The notes under the pieces: generated by a model
What the model was told of the DNA's origin: nothing
Seen by the model: only the letters and a program-made list of their open reading frames with translations
Databases searched by the model: none
Part shown: one piece after another, positions 23,388 through 33,264 of the stretch
How the letters are laid out: each line of letters starts with the position of its first letter
Position numbering within the stretch: position 1 is the stretch's first letter
Assembly: GCA_005116945.1 (NCBI GenBank)
Contig: SWDH01000042.1
Coordinates: forward strand, 107,567-149,767
From: Nitrospira sp.
GTDB lineage: Bacteria > Nitrospirota > Nitrospiria > Nitrospirales > Nitrospiraceae
Reading direction: 5' to 3'
Length of the DNA: 42,201 nt
Program-made: the position numbers and the translations under genes

Positions 23388-24830
23388 TCAGCGTGACGCA
23401 AAGTCGTCACTGAGCTTAGTGCGTCGTCGGGCCACGCCTGTTTCACGCGCGGCTGCCGCGACGGCTTTTGCTACTCGCGGGACCACTTGCTTGTCGAACA
23501 CGCTTGGGATGATGTAGTCCTCACTGAGTGCCGCAGGAGGAATGGTCTCAGCGAGAGCCTTGGCCGCAGCCAGTTTCATTGCTTCGTTGATGTCGCTTGC
23601 CTGCACATCCAGCGCGCCTCGGAAGATACCGGGGAAGGCCAGCGCGTTGTTGATTTGGTTCGGATAGTCTGAACGGCCGGTCGCAAAAATACGACAGTGG
23701 GAGGCGGCCAATTCACGAGGAACTTCAGGGTCTGGATTCGCCATGGCAAACACAATGCGATCAGCCGCCATCAGATCCAGATCGTCCGCCGTGAGGATAT
23801 TTCCGATGGATAGTCCGATAAAGACATCGGCGCCCTTGAGCGCGTCTCGAAGCGTCCCTTGAGGATGATCTGGTGTCATGCAGGACGTAAGATCCGTCCG
23901 GCAGGCCCACAACTGCTGACCATCCCCCCGTAGGACAATACCTTTCGCCTCACATCCGACGAGATGCGAGAGGCCGGCGGCCAGCAACATTCTGCAGCAC
24001 GCGGTGCCGGCGGCGCCGAGTCCATTGACGACCACACGAATCTCCTCCATCCGTTTTCCGGTTACGGTCAGTGCATTCGTTAAGGCAGCAAGAATAACCA
24101 CAGCCGTACCATGCTGATCGTCATGCATGACCGGAATATCCAGAGAGGTCTTTAAGCGGCGTTCGATGTCAAAACAGCGCGGTGAGCCGATATCCTCCAA
24201 GTTGATGGCGCCGAAGCCTGGAGCAATAGCCTGAACTGTGCGAACAATTTCGTCAGGGTCTTGCGTATTGAGGCAGATCGGCCATGCGTCAATCCCTGCG
24301 AGCTCTTTGAACAACATGGCTTTGCCTTCCATCACAGGTAAGGCGGCTTCTGGACCAAGATTGCCGAGGCCCAACACCGCAGACCCGTCGGTCACCACGG
24401 CAACCGTGTTGCCTTTTCCGGTAAAGGCATAGGCGTTGGTCTTATCCTTCGCGATCGCTTGGGAGACCCGACCGACTCCCGGCGTATAGACCATCGACAG
24501 CACGTTTCGTGTTGTAATGGGGAACTTGCTTTGGACTTGAATCTTTCCACCGAGATGCAACAGGAAAATCCGGTCGGACGCCGAGAGCACCTTCACATCC
24601 GGCAACGCCCTGATCCGGGCAAGCACTTTCTCTCCATGCGCTTCACCCTGGACGTCAATCGTCACGTCCGGCACCATCCGTTCGGCCGTTGCAGAGACGA
24701 TATCGACCGCGCCTAAGTTGGCGCCTTCCTCAGCCAAGACGGCGGCCACCTTGGCGAACATGCCCGGTCTGTTAGCCAGTTCAAGCCGAACGGTCAAGCG
24801 GTAATTGGAGTAGGGTTCACTGTCGGTCAT
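23388..24830 (-). CDS. NAD(P)-dependent malic enzyme with N-terminal ACT domain
   Basis: This 480-residue enzyme decarboxylates malate to pyruvate, or runs in reverse. Residues about 8-85 are an ACT regulatory domain ([30 protein letters not shown]), which usually binds an amino acid. The malic domain carries [30 protein letters not shown] and [18 protein letters not shown] with the catalytic lysine, [18 protein letters not shown] with the metal ligands, and MHDDQHGTA. The NAD-binding domain follows ([20 protein letters not shown]). The start fits the ACT domain. It is transcribed alone and divergently from the lysine-rich secreted gene. Confidence 0.92.
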   Translation of the reverse strand: MTDSEPYSNYRLTVRLELANRPGMFAKVAAVLAEEGANLGAVDIVSATAERMVPDVTIDVQGEAHGEKVLARIRALPDVKVLSASDRIFLLHLGGKIQVQSKFPITTRNVLSMVYTPGVGRVSQAIAKDKTNAYAFTGKGNTVAVVTDGSAVLGLGNLGPEAALPVMEGKAMLFKELAGIDAWPICLNTQDPDEIVRTVQAIAPGFGAINLEDIGSPRCFDIERRLKTSLDIPVMHDDQHGTAVVILAALTNALTVTGKRMEEIRVVVNGLGAAGTACCRMLLAAGLSHLVGCEAKGIVLRGDGQQLWACRTDLTSCMTPDHPQGTLRDALKGADVFIGLSIGNILTADDLDLMAADRIVFAMANPDPEVPRELAASHCRIFATGRSDYPNQINNALAFPGIFRGALDVQASDINEAMKLAAAKALAETIPPAALSEDYIIPSVFDKQVVPRVAKAVAAAARETGVARRRTKLSDDFASR

Positions 24831-24877
24831 GTGCGGTCCTTTGTCTACTCTAAGACTATCATACCGCTGCCCTAAGA

Positions 24878-24893
24878 GCAGATTTGAATCTGC
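24878..24893. promoter_or_regulatory. Short perfect palindrome in the divergent promoter region
   Basis: GCAGATTTGAATCTGC is a near-perfect palindrome about 48 bp before the malic-enzyme start. It could be an operator for a dimeric regulator; no family matches by eye. Confidence 0.35.
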
Positions 24894-25035
24894 ATTTCAA
24901 TACGATTCGAGGAAGTATGACGAATGAACGGTTGACAGCCAGGCGCTACTTTCGCTAGCGTATCGCATTGTCTGTTTGTGTTCCGGCATGGGCGAGTGCC
25001 AACCAACCACTACAATTTAAAGGGGGTTACATTTT

Positions 25036-25248
25036 ATGAAGAGCATATTGATGGCAGTGATGGCCGTGGCAGTAGCCGTGACGTTCAGCGCTCCCGCCTT
25101 CGCCGGTGACGGCAAGGAGAAAAAGGACGAGAAGAAAGGCGGCTACGTCGTCGTATACGGTGAGGAGAAGAAGAAGGATGAGAAGAAGGGCGGCTATGTC
25201 GATACGTTTGGCGATGAGAAAAAGGACGAGAAGAAGGGCGGTAAGTAG
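25036..25248 (+). CDS. Tiny secreted lysine-rich repeat protein
   Basis: This 70-residue protein has a clean signal peptide (KSILMAVMAVAVAVTFSAPAFA, cleavage after AFA). The mature part of about 46 residues is made of three copies of K-K-D-E-K-K-G-G, the first two followed by Y-V-x-x-[YF]-G. The mature chain is about half charged residues and should be unfolded. GGGGG stands ten bases before the ATG, and a strong terminator follows, so it is probably highly expressed as a single gene. Possible roles (metal or polyanion binding, cell-surface packing) are guesses. The DNA of the repeats is nearly identical, which points to recent duplication. Confidence 0.75.
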   Translation: MKSILMAVMAVAVAVTFSAPAFAGDGKEKKDEKKGGYVVVYGEEKKKDEKKGGYVDTFGDEKKDEKKGGK

Positions 25249-25300
25249 GCGCGACAGAAGTCGTTTCTCAGGCAGATGAACTACACGTAAACAATTCTGC

Positions 25301-25340
25301 AGAGGCCTGTGATTTGACGATCACAGGCCTCTTCCTGTCT
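25301..25340 (+). terminator. Strong rho-independent terminator
   Basis: AGAGGCCTGTGAT and ATCACAGGCCTCT form a perfect 13-bp stem with a six-base loop, followed by TTCCTGTCTT. It is located 53 bp after the small lysine-rich gene. Confidence 0.9.
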
Positions 25341-25382
25341 TCGCTCATTGACCCCTCTCCAGCCTCGATGTTACCGTGAGCC

Positions 25383-28300
25383 ATGCATACTCCACCAGGC
25401 ACAGCAAAACCTAATCGACTCATCCACGAAACCAGCCCCTATCTCCTCCAGCATGCCGCGAATCCGGTTGACTGGTATCCCTGGGGGCCAGAAGCCTTGC
25501 AGGCGGCAAAAGCACAAAATCGCCCCATCCTCCTCTCAATCGGCTACTCCGCATGTCACTGGTGTCATGTCATGGAGCGAGAGTCGTTTGAGAACGACGC
25601 GATTGCATCACTCATGAACCGGGATTTTATCTGTATCAAAGTCGATCGGGAAGAACGGCCAGATCTTGACGAGATCTATATGCAGGCCACCGTGACCCTG
25701 AACCATGGTCAAGGTGGATGGCCGATGACGGTGTTTCTGACTCCTGACCAGGAACCGTTTTTTGCCGGTACATACTTTCCCCCTGACGATCGGTGGGGCC
25801 GTCCCGGATTCCCCAGCCTGCTCAAGAAAATTTCCGAAGCCTGGGGAACAGATTCCGCCGGGCTCACAAGCCAAGCGCGTCAATTGACTGAACGGTTAAA
25901 ACACGAACTCACCGCGGTGTCTCCCGTTTCAGTCAACGCTTCTGTGCTCGATGAGGCCGTCATCCAGTTCCGTGAGAATTTCGATGAACACCACGGCGGG
26001 TTCGGCAGTGCGCCGAAATTTCCCCCGTCCGCCGGACTCTCGTTACTCCTCCGTTGTTACCGTCGCACTGGAGAGAGCGGAACCTTGCAGATGGTCACCC
26101 GCACACTCGATGCAATGGCGGCCGGGGGGATCTACGATCATATCGGTGGCGGGTTCGCGCGATACTCCACCGACGAGCGCTGGCTGGTTCCTCATTTTGA
26201 GAAGATGCTCTACGACAATGCTCTCCTGGCCATGACGTACCTTGAAGCCCATCAAGTGACTAAGCAGGCCTCCTATCGCCAGATCACCGTAGAGGTGCTC
26301 GATTATATCCTCCGGGAAATGACGGACCCAGCCGGAGGATTTTACTCCGCGACGGATGCAGACTCAGAAGGGGTTGAAGGAAAATTCTTCGTCTGGACGC
26401 CAGCAGAAATCCAGGCCGTGCTGCAGAACACCGAAGATACCCGCCGATTCTGCGTGTATTACGATATTACCGACCAGGGAAATTGGGAGCATCGGAGTAT
26501 TCCGAATCGGCTGCGCCCTATCGAAGCCGTGGTGAAGGAATTACACCTCACCGTCGATGAGCTGGACGAAACGGTTCAACGTGTCCGTCCTCTCCTCTAT
26601 CGCGCCCGCCATAAGCGCATTCCGCCTGGACTCGACGACAAAATCATCACAGCCTGGAACGGGATGATGATTTCGACAATGGCCGAAGCGGGCCGTGTGT
26701 TAGGAATCGGCCGCTATATTGACGGAGCGATGAAGGCCGCTGACTTTCTTCTATCCGTACACCGGACCGCCGAAGGGACACTGCTCCGTACCTCTCGGCA
26801 AGGACGGGCTCATCTCGATGGGGTCTTGGAGGATTATGCCTATCTCGCAGAAGGATTGATCGACCTGTATGAAGCTTGTGGGCAAGAACGATATCTCACA
26901 ACCGCGCTTCAATTGGGAGAGCGGATGGTTCAGTCGTTCCGAGATGAGGATCATGGGGGCTTCTATACCACTGCGAAGACGCACGAGACCTTGATTATCA
27001 GAGCGCGGGAGGGAGCCGACGGCGCCACGCCCAGTGGAAACGCCGTAGCAGTCTCTGCCCTTGCCAGACTCTCCTTCCATTACGATCGACAAGACCTGCG
27101 TGAAGCAACGATCAGCGGGATTCGCGCCTATGGCCGCCAGATCGCTCGGTATCCGAGGGCTTTTGCCAAGAGTCTTGCTGTAGTCGATCTGTTAGCCGAG
27201 GGACCAATTGAATTGGCTTTTGTCGGCACGCCTCACGACCCTGGACTCGAAGCGCTTCACCTCGCTGTGCGCAAAGTATTCTTGCCCAATCGTGTAATCG
27301 CCTCCAGTGATGGAATGGGTAAGCCCACCACCCATCCTCTGCTTGCCGGCAAAGACTTAGTCAAGGGGAATGCGGCACTCTACATCTGTCGAAATTTTTC
27401 CTGCCAGCGTCCTCTCATTGATCCACAGGAAGTCATAGAGGCACTCTCGCTGACATCACAACAATCGAAGCAGACGGGCCAACAGACGCTCTTACAAGGA
27501 GCCTCACTCCCTGGATCCGCGAGCCCCGAAGGGACGGCCAGGTATGCGGCGCGCATGGTGAGTCAGTCACGCCATAGCAGCCACATGGAACATGGGTATG
27601 GGCAGTTCGGCAACAGCGGGCTCACAACATCGCGACTGGGATTCGGGACCTATCGGGTTGATACAAGAGAGCCGGAACATCGAGAGGCACTCAAGAAAGC
27701 CCTACGCGAAGGCGTAAACCTGATCGACACCTCGACAAATTATATGGATGGAGACAGTGAACGATTGGTCGGCGCCGTCTTAGGCGAGTTGATCAAGACC
27801 GGCGAGCTGATTCGTGAAGAAGTAGTCGTCGTGTCGAAGATCGGCTATGTACAAGGCGATAACTTGAAACAAGCAGAGGCGCGTGAACAGGCCGGTCGCC
27901 CCTACCCTGACATGGTTAAGTATGGCGAGGGCATCTGGCATTGTCTGCACCCGGAGTTTCTGAACGATCAGCTCACACTGTCGCTCGATCGGCTGGGACT
28001 GGCCACCCTCGATGTCTGCTTACTGCACAATCCGGAGTACTATCTCTCTGAAGCTACGCACCACGAAGGCGGAGACCTCACCATGGTACGCGAGAGCTTC
28101 TATCGGAGAATTGAGCAGGCCTTCGCATTTCTCGAATCGCAAGTAACGGCTGGACGAATCCGCTACTATGGTGTCTCGTCGAATACGGTCACTGCACATG
28201 CATCGGATGCCGAGGCCACGTCACTCTCCCGCCTATGCGACTCGGCGCGAGCTGCCGCCGCGGCACAAGGCAAGGGACGCCATCACTTTGCCGTGCTGCA

Positions 28301-29078
28301 ATGCCCCATGAATCTCTATGAGGCAGGCGCGTTGGTGAGACCCAATGCCGGAGTAGATCAGCGGGAAACAGTAGTAGAAGCGGCGCAACGAGAAGGGATC
28401 GCCGTGCTTGTGAATCGCCCTCTGAATGCCATGCCGACGAAAAAGAGCGGCGTCCTTCGATTAGCAGATTTTCCAATCGACGGCGACCCGGTAGATTTCG
28501 ATCAACAATGCCGGACAGTCTCGGCCCTTGAAGACGAGTATCGCATCGCCATCGCCCCTGCCTTGCAACACAGTGGGCAAGGGATGGCCCCGGCCGACTT
28601 CTTCACCTGGGCCGTAGAGTTGACACGAGTGCGGCCTCAAATCCATGGACTGGAACATTGGGAACAGATCGAGCACCAAATGATTGCGCCGCATGTGAAT
28701 CAAGTGATGCAGGCGCTGTCCCGAAATCTGACCGGAGCGGCCGCCGAGCAGTGGGAGGCCTGGCGCGATCGCTACCTGCCGCAACTGCTCACCCTGCTGA
28801 GAGGGCTTCGGAGAGAGGCCACAGAACGGAGCCGTGCCAGAACTGCATCGGTGTCGGCAATACTCGATCCACTATTGCCAGAATCCAGACGCAAAGAATC
28901 GCTATCACGCAAGGCCTTGTGGGTGTTGACCTGCACACCAGGCGTCACCGGTGTGTTGAACGGAATGCGCTCACCAACCTATGTTGACGATTCTCTTGCC
29001 ATTATGGGATGGGAACCACTAACTGAAGTGATGCGGGTATTCAACGCTCTAGAGCAACGGGAGTCGTCTCTTTCCTAA
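25383..29078 (+). CDS. Fusion of YyaL/DUF255 thioredoxin-domain protein and aldo/keto reductase
   Basis: This is a single 1231-residue frame with two proteins in it. Residues 1 to about 700 are a complete YyaL (SSP411/SPATA20-type) protein: [24 protein letters not shown], the thioredoxin-like CHWCHVM (Cys58, Cys61), [17 protein letters not shown] and [17 protein letters not shown], followed by an (alpha/alpha)6 barrel resembling N-acyl-glucosamine epimerase. After a linker of about 35 residues, residues 735 to 1231 are an aldo/keto reductase: [30 protein letters not shown] (catalytic Asp and Tyr), VVSKIGY (Lys), [10 protein letters not shown] (His) and YYGVSSN. YyaL proteins normally end near 680 residues. 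The gene stands alone after a terminator. The physical link suggests the two act on one substrate, perhaps a sugar, but this is inference. Confidence 0.85.
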   Translation: MHTPPGTAKPNRLIHETSPYLLQHAANPVDWYPWGPEALQAAKAQNRPILLSIGYSACHWCHVMERESFENDAIASLMNRDFICIKVDREERPDLDEIYMQATVTLNHGQGGWPMTVFLTPDQEPFFAGTYFPPDDRWGRPGFPSLLKKISEAWGTDSAGLTSQARQLTERLKHELTAVSPVSVNASVLDEAVIQFRENFDEHHGGFGSAPKFPPSAGLSLLLRCYRRTGESGTLQMVTRTLDAMAAGGIYDHIGGGFARYSTDERWLVPHFEKMLYDNALLAMTYLEAHQVTKQASYRQITVEVLDYILREMTDPAGGFYSATDADSEGVEGKFFVWTPAEIQAVLQNTEDTRRFCVYYDITDQGNWEHRSIPNRLRPIEAVVKELHLTVDELDETVQRVRPLLYRARHKRIPPGLDDKIITAWNGMMISTMAEAGRVLGIGRYIDGAMKAADFLLSVHRTAEGTLLRTSRQGRAHLDGVLEDYAYLAEGLIDLYEACGQERYLTTALQLGERMVQSFRDEDHGGFYTTAKTHETLIIRAREGADGATPSGNAVAVSALARLSFHYDRQDLREATISGIRAYGRQIARYPRAFAKSLAVVDLLAEGPIELAFVGTPHDPGLEALHLAVRKVFLPNRVIASSDGMGKPTTHPLLAGKDLVKGNAALYICRNFSCQRPLIDPQEVIEALSLTSQQSKQTGQQTLLQGASLPGSASPEGTARYAARMVSQSRHSSHMEHGYGQFGNSGLTTSRLGFGTYRVDTREPEHREALKKALREGVNLIDTSTNYMDGDSERLVGAVLGELIKTGELIREEVVVVSKIGYVQGDNLKQAEAREQAGRPYPDMVKYGEGIWHCLHPEFLNDQLTLSLDRLGLATLDVCLLHNPEYYLSEATHHEGGDLTMVRESFYRRIEQAFAFLESQVTAGRIRYYGVSSNTVTAHASDAEATSLSRLCDSARAAAAAQGKGRHHFAVLQCPMNLYEAGALVRPNAGVDQRETVVEAAQREGIAVLVNRPLNAMPTKKSGVLRLADFPIDGDPVDFDQQCRTVSALEDEYRIAIAPALQHSGQGMAPADFFTWAVELTRVRPQIHGLEHWEQIEHQMIAPHVNQVMQALSRNLTGAAAEQWEAWRDRYLPQLLTLLRGLRREATERSRARTASVSAILDPLLPESRRKESLSRKALWVLTCTPGVTGVLNGMRSPTYVDDSLAIMGWEPLTEVMRVFNALEQRESSLS

Positions 29079-29125
29079 CTGTGCAAGGATAAGGCTTCGG
29101 GGAATAGACAGGGCCCGCGAGTTCG

Positions 29126-30544
29126 CTACTTACGACTGCCGATAAGCTGGTTGAAACTCTCGATGACGTGACCGAACCAGGACTCATGACGCATGATTTC
29201 CCGTTTGCCATTGACCAGACGTTTCGGCATCGGCGAGAGTTCCTTGGCTCGGCGTGCAGCATCTTTAAACAACGGATTCAGTTGGGCAACCCGGCTATAG
29301 AGCGTTGCCGCTTCATCCATCTGCCCAACCGACTCAAGAGTCTGCGCGAGAAAATACTGGACATCGATTACGTCTTTCCTCGTTGCCGACCGATCGCTCA
29401 GGATAGTGCGGAATATCTGAATCGCTGTTCCAAAATCTCCCATAGATCTCTGGCAGAGGCCAAGCTGCGCCTGGGCCTTTAGCGCATAGGACGGGCTCTT
29501 CGCCGCCAGCTCGAGTATCTCAATGGCATCCGTTAATCGGCCCTCCTCTCTCATCGCCACTCCATTTGCATAGAGAGAATGAGGGGTGCGGATCGAATCA
29601 CTGGCTGCGTGCTCCGAAGATGGGCGTGCCAGCCTCGGTAGGGGCAAGCTGGGCTGTAGCGGGGCGGCATCGATCTCACTCGCGTCTTCCGGAGCACTAG
29701 CCAAGACGCTGAGTTCCTCTTGTGCTGCAAGAGGCAAAATCCCGCCTTTAATCCGGTCAAACGCGGCCTGAGCAACAAGCTTAGATGTAATGACCCGTGC
29801 CTGCTCCGTAAAACCATAGGTTAACGCGATGTCGCACACCTGATTAATGAGACGGGGAAGACCTCTCGTCAAACGATGTACCAACACACAGGCTTTATTC
29901 GTAAACAATGAAGGATCCCCACCGGCAATCTTTAGCCGATGACGAATGCAATGCCCTGTCTCCACCTCCAACAGAGGTTCCAACTGATAGTCGACGACAA
30001 TTCGTTGGGCAAACTGAGTCATGTCGGCCCGCTGCAACAATGTGTGAAGGTCCGGTTGACCGGAAAGTATGAACTGCAGCTTCAACGTTTTTCCATCGTT
30101 CAAATTAGATAGAAGCCGTAGTTCTTCAAGCAGCTCAGAGCCAAGACTCTGGGCTTCATCGATAATAAGAATGACCCGACGTCGCTGTTTAGATTCCTGA
30201 ATTAGAAATCCTGAAAAGAGATGATAGGCCTCCACCGGGTCAAGTTGTTTTTGGCTCAACCCGAGAGAAAGCAGAATCCAGGGCAGAAGATGTTCAATAT
30301 TATAGCGCGCATTCGTGACAAGACCGATCGAGTGCTTCTCTCCATGCTCCGAAACAAGCTTCTGTAAAAGAGACGTCTTGCCCATCCCCGGGTCGCCGGT
30401 GAGTACCATGAACGGCGCCTGACGGATAAGGCCGTATTCCAAGATACTGTAGGCCGCACGATGGGTAGAGCCAGGATACAAAAAATCGCTATCCGGCAAG
30501 AGCGAGAAGGGCGCGGTCCGAAGATTATAAAACGACTCGTACAT
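29126..30544 (-). CDS. ExeA-like AAA ATPase with TPRs, exosortase-locus type
   Basis: This 472-residue protein is of the PEP-CTERM/XrtA-associated ATPase type. The N-terminus MYESFYNLRTAPFSLLPD is typical of that family and of ExeA/GspA. Walker A is GDPGMGKT (50-57) and Walker B is VILIIDEAQSL (about 120-130). The sensor region GLPRLINQVCDIAL follows. From about 320 two or three TPR-like repeats occur (YANGVAMREEGRLTDAIEIL, AQLGLCQRSMGDFGTAIQIF). Most relatives lack this TPR tail. The ATG at 30544 gives the family start; the frame from 30610 would overlap the kinase gene. It is the last gene of the locus and lies 34 bp after the kinase gene. Confidence 0.85.
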   Translation of the reverse strand: MYESFYNLRTAPFSLLPDSDFLYPGSTHRAAYSILEYGLIRQAPFMVLTGDPGMGKTSLLQKLVSEHGEKHSIGLVTNARYNIEHLLPWILLSLGLSQKQLDPVEAYHLFSGFLIQESKQRRRVILIIDEAQSLGSELLEELRLLSNLNDGKTLKLQFILSGQPDLHTLLQRADMTQFAQRIVVDYQLEPLLEVETGHCIRHRLKIAGGDPSLFTNKACVLVHRLTRGLPRLINQVCDIALTYGFTEQARVITSKLVAQAAFDRIKGGILPLAAQEELSVLASAPEDASEIDAAPLQPSLPLPRLARPSSEHAASDSIRTPHSLYANGVAMREEGRLTDAIEILELAAKSPSYALKAQAQLGLCQRSMGDFGTAIQIFRTILSDRSATRKDVIDVQYFLAQTLESVGQMDEAATLYSRVAQLNPLFKDAARRAKELSPMPKRLVNGKREIMRHESWFGHVIESFNQLIGSRK

Positions 30545-30578
30545 GCAGTGGTTGCTTTCCAGAGCAGGAATGGAACGT

Positions 30579-31409
30579 TTAGTGAGAAAGCAGTTTTCGC
30601 ATGGCCGCAACAGTGGTGGCCATCTTCCCAGCCTTGTTCAGAACCGTTCCTAGTACAAGGCGTGAATTCTTCACCAGCAACAAGGCGCGCTGCAACTGCG
30701 CAGCCGTCGTTTTACCTTCTTCCACCACAAACAACAGCGCATCTGTGTAGGGTGAGAAAGCAAGGACATCTGCGGTGTGCAGCAACGGCGGGAGATCAAA
30801 AATGACGATCCTCGCAGGGTAACGATTCTTGAGTTCTTCAACCAATCCTAACATTTTTGGCGATGTCAGGATCTCCGTTGAATTCGAAATCGCACGTCCT
30901 CCCGGCAGTAACACGAAACGGCCGATCCCGGGATGTACCAACAAATCCTCGACTGGCTGATTGTCTAACAAATAGTCGGCAAGTCCGGGACAGTCATCTA
31001 AGCCAAACACGTCATGGATGCTGGGGCTACGGAGATCAGCATCGACAAGCAGCACCGTCTGCGAGGTCTCCATGGCAAGGCTCACAGCCAGATTGACGGC
31101 GGTCAACGTTTTGCCTTCACCATGACCTGGACTGGTGACGCCCAATACATTCCAATTATTTTCTCGAAGCCGATGCATGACTTGAGTCCGTAAAATTTTA
31201 TAGGCATCGACAAAAGGCCCCTTGTCATAGGCCGCCATCACACGACGCTGACGAAGTGTCGAATGTGGAATATCCAGCGATTTCGTCTTGGTATAGACGA
31301 TAGGGGGCGGAATATCTTGGCCGGTCACAGCTCGTTTGACTTGAGGCCCAGAACGAGATTGATCTTGCTGGTCTTTATACAGCTGCAACGCGGTTCGAAA
31401 TCGATCCAT
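30579..31409 (-). CDS. BY-kinase-like ATPase of the exopolysaccharide locus
   Basis: This 276-residue CapB/Wzc-kinase-like P-loop protein matches the XrtA-associated tyrosine-kinase family. Walker A is SPGHGEGKT (about 93-101), Walker A' is VLLVDADLRSP (about 120-130), and Walker B is VIFDLPPLL. In such systems the protein works with the chain-length protein to control polymer length by cycles of autophosphorylation. The tyrosine-rich C-terminal tail of classic BY-kinases is absent; the chain ends AAMRKLLSH. The ATG at 31409 is preferred over the frame to 31520 because GGAGA lies just ahead and because the family starts here. Confidence 0.85.
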   Translation of the reverse strand: MDRFRTALQLYKDQQDQSRSGPQVKRAVTGQDIPPPIVYTKTKSLDIPHSTLRQRRVMAAYDKGPFVDAYKILRTQVMHRLRENNWNVLGVTSPGHGEGKTLTAVNLAVSLAMETSQTVLLVDADLRSPSIHDVFGLDDCPGLADYLLDNQPVEDLLVHPGIGRFVLLPGGRAISNSTEILTSPKMLGLVEELKNRYPARIVIFDLPPLLHTADVLAFSPYTDALLFVVEEGKTTAAQLQRALLLVKNSRLVLGTVLNKAGKMATTVAAMRKLLSH

Positions 31410-31483
31410 GAGAAGTCTCCAATGACCGTGCGGGCGACACAGCCTGGTGCGTCGCGTGCCCCACGCCTTCGCGTTCGCCAAGT

Positions 31484-33253
31484 CTATTCGATGCCAAATC
31501 TCCTCATCGCGGCGAACCACAGGACGTCTAACGGCAGCACAAACACATGCAAGAGCGCGAGGACCGTCACGGCCGCACCAACTCCAGCTCCCTGAAGAAG
31601 GCGTCGTCGTTTCAAGGCCAGAGAGAGATCCTGCTCATTCGGCATGAAGGGAATCACAGCCAGCGGGAACAACTGAGTCAATTGCGCAAGCTGTTCGGGC
31701 GTGCGTATCGACTGATCCAGCGATTCCGCAGCGGCGCCGGAACCGATTCCACCAACGAGGGCGAGGATACAACCAAGAAGCACAATGGCAGACCGATTAG
31801 GTTTATCCGGCTTCTCTGGCAAACTGGGCGGATCAATGAGAGAAAATCTCTCGCCTTTTCGCTGAACCTCTAGACCTTCCGAGACCTTCGCTTCCAACAA
31901 TCTGGACCGGATGTCCTGATACTTCTGTCCTGAGGTATCACGATCACGGGTCAACACAAGATAGTCCGGCTCGATTCCAGGTGTCCGTTCCAGGCGTGTG
32001 GCATAGTCCTGACGCTGCTGCTTCACATCCATACGGGTTTTCACCAGCGCCCCTAACGAAGACGTGACAGAATTCAGCTGGGCTTGCAGATTGATATAGG
32101 CAGGATTTTCCGGTCGCTGCGCAGAGTTCTTATAGGGATTTGTTTTGATCTGTTGAACTTCCTGCTCTAACGCGTCGACCTTGCGCTGAGCCTGAACCAC
32201 ATCAGGGTGATCTTTACCCATTCGTTCCGAGTATGTCGTGAGCGTCGTGCGCGCTTCCATAAGCGCTTTTGAGGTTTCTTCAATATCTCGAGAATGACCG
32301 GTTGCCTTTTCCAACGCCTCGATTTCCTGCTTCATCTTTATGATGTCTGGGTGATCGGGGGCCAAATTGGCTGAAGCTCCTGCATACTCTGCACGAAGAG
32401 CCCGTAAGCGCTCGACAGAATCCAAAATGCGTTCTCCAGTCACGGATATGATCGGCGTATTCGGCTTGATAGTGGCCAGCTCTCCATCGAGATAGGTCTT
32501 GCGTTCCTCGAGGCTGCGAACCTGCTGATCAATGTCCATCAATTCTCGATCAGCCTGATTCATCATCTGCTGATTGACCGCCATCAGCTCCGGCAAGGCC
32601 CCCTTAGCCCGCTGCTTGAACGCAGCGATTTTATCGTCCATCTCGCTGATGTGCTGGGAAAGATTGTCCGCCTCCTGTTGGAGAAACGACGTCGCTTCCT
32701 GCGCCTGCCGCTCTCGGCTCTTCAGATTCTGTCCCAGAAACAGGCTTGTCAGTTCGTTGGCGACCTTTTGCGCCAAGTCGGGCGAGTTGCTCTTGTACGC
32801 CACGGTGAATGCAATCGTAGCCTTCGTCGGATGTTGTGTCCGCTTGTCCACAACGTCGGCGCTGATCACTTCTACCTCAATGTCCTTGACAAACCGCTTC
32901 ACAACTTCTTCGGCAGCGTTGGTCCGACGCGGGTCAGGATAGAGATTGTATTGCTCCACAACCTTCCACAAGGTCGTTCGGCTCATGACTTGTTGTCTGA
33001 TCGTTTCGATTCGCTGATCGGCATAACTGGTAATCGTCGAATGGACAAGTTCGGATGGAATTTCCTGTTCCTCGATCAGAATGGTCGCCATGGATTTGTA
33101 CGTCGCCGGCCAGAGGAATGCTGCCGCCAGGCTGAGGGTCAAAAGAATCCCGCCTGTCGAGAGTATCAACGTTCGGCGGCGGCGGAATGCCGCCAAGTAG
33201 TCCTGGAGACCTTGAGCCTGCTCAGAATGTTGCACTGCGTGTTGCGTATTCAT
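31484..33253 (-). CDS. Wzz/GNVR-type polysaccharide chain-length protein
   Basis: This 589-residue inner-membrane protein of the XrtA-associated chain-length family has a first transmembrane segment at about 30-50 (TLILSTGGILLTLSLAAAF) followed by a Wzz domain (ATYKSMATILIEEQEIPSEL). A long coiled-coil-rich periplasmic part spans about 150-440. The conserved PEKPDKPNRSAIV precedes a second membrane segment at about 500-520. Uniquely there is a further C-terminal hydrophobic segment (GVGAAVTVLALLHVFVLPLDVLW). Frame start: the ATG at 33253 is preferred to the TTG at 33259. It lies between the barrel and kinase genes, 11 bp after the first. Confidence 0.87.
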   Translation of the reverse strand: MNTQHAVQHSEQAQGLQDYLAAFRRRRTLILSTGGILLTLSLAAAFLWPATYKSMATILIEEQEIPSELVHSTITSYADQRIETIRQQVMSRTTLWKVVEQYNLYPDPRRTNAAEEVVKRFVKDIEVEVISADVVDKRTQHPTKATIAFTVAYKSNSPDLAQKVANELTSLFLGQNLKSRERQAQEATSFLQQEADNLSQHISEMDDKIAAFKQRAKGALPELMAVNQQMMNQADRELMDIDQQVRSLEERKTYLDGELATIKPNTPIISVTGERILDSVERLRALRAEYAGASANLAPDHPDIIKMKQEIEALEKATGHSRDIEETSKALMEARTTLTTYSERMGKDHPDVVQAQRKVDALEQEVQQIKTNPYKNSAQRPENPAYINLQAQLNSVTSSLGALVKTRMDVKQQRQDYATRLERTPGIEPDYLVLTRDRDTSGQKYQDIRSRLLEAKVSEGLEVQRKGERFSLIDPPSLPEKPDKPNRSAIVLLGCILALVGGIGSGAAAESLDQSIRTPEQLAQLTQLFPLAVIPFMPNEQDLSLALKRRRLLQGAGVGAAVTVLALLHVFVLPLDVLWFAAMRRFGIE

Positions 33254-33264
33254 GGACAACTCGT

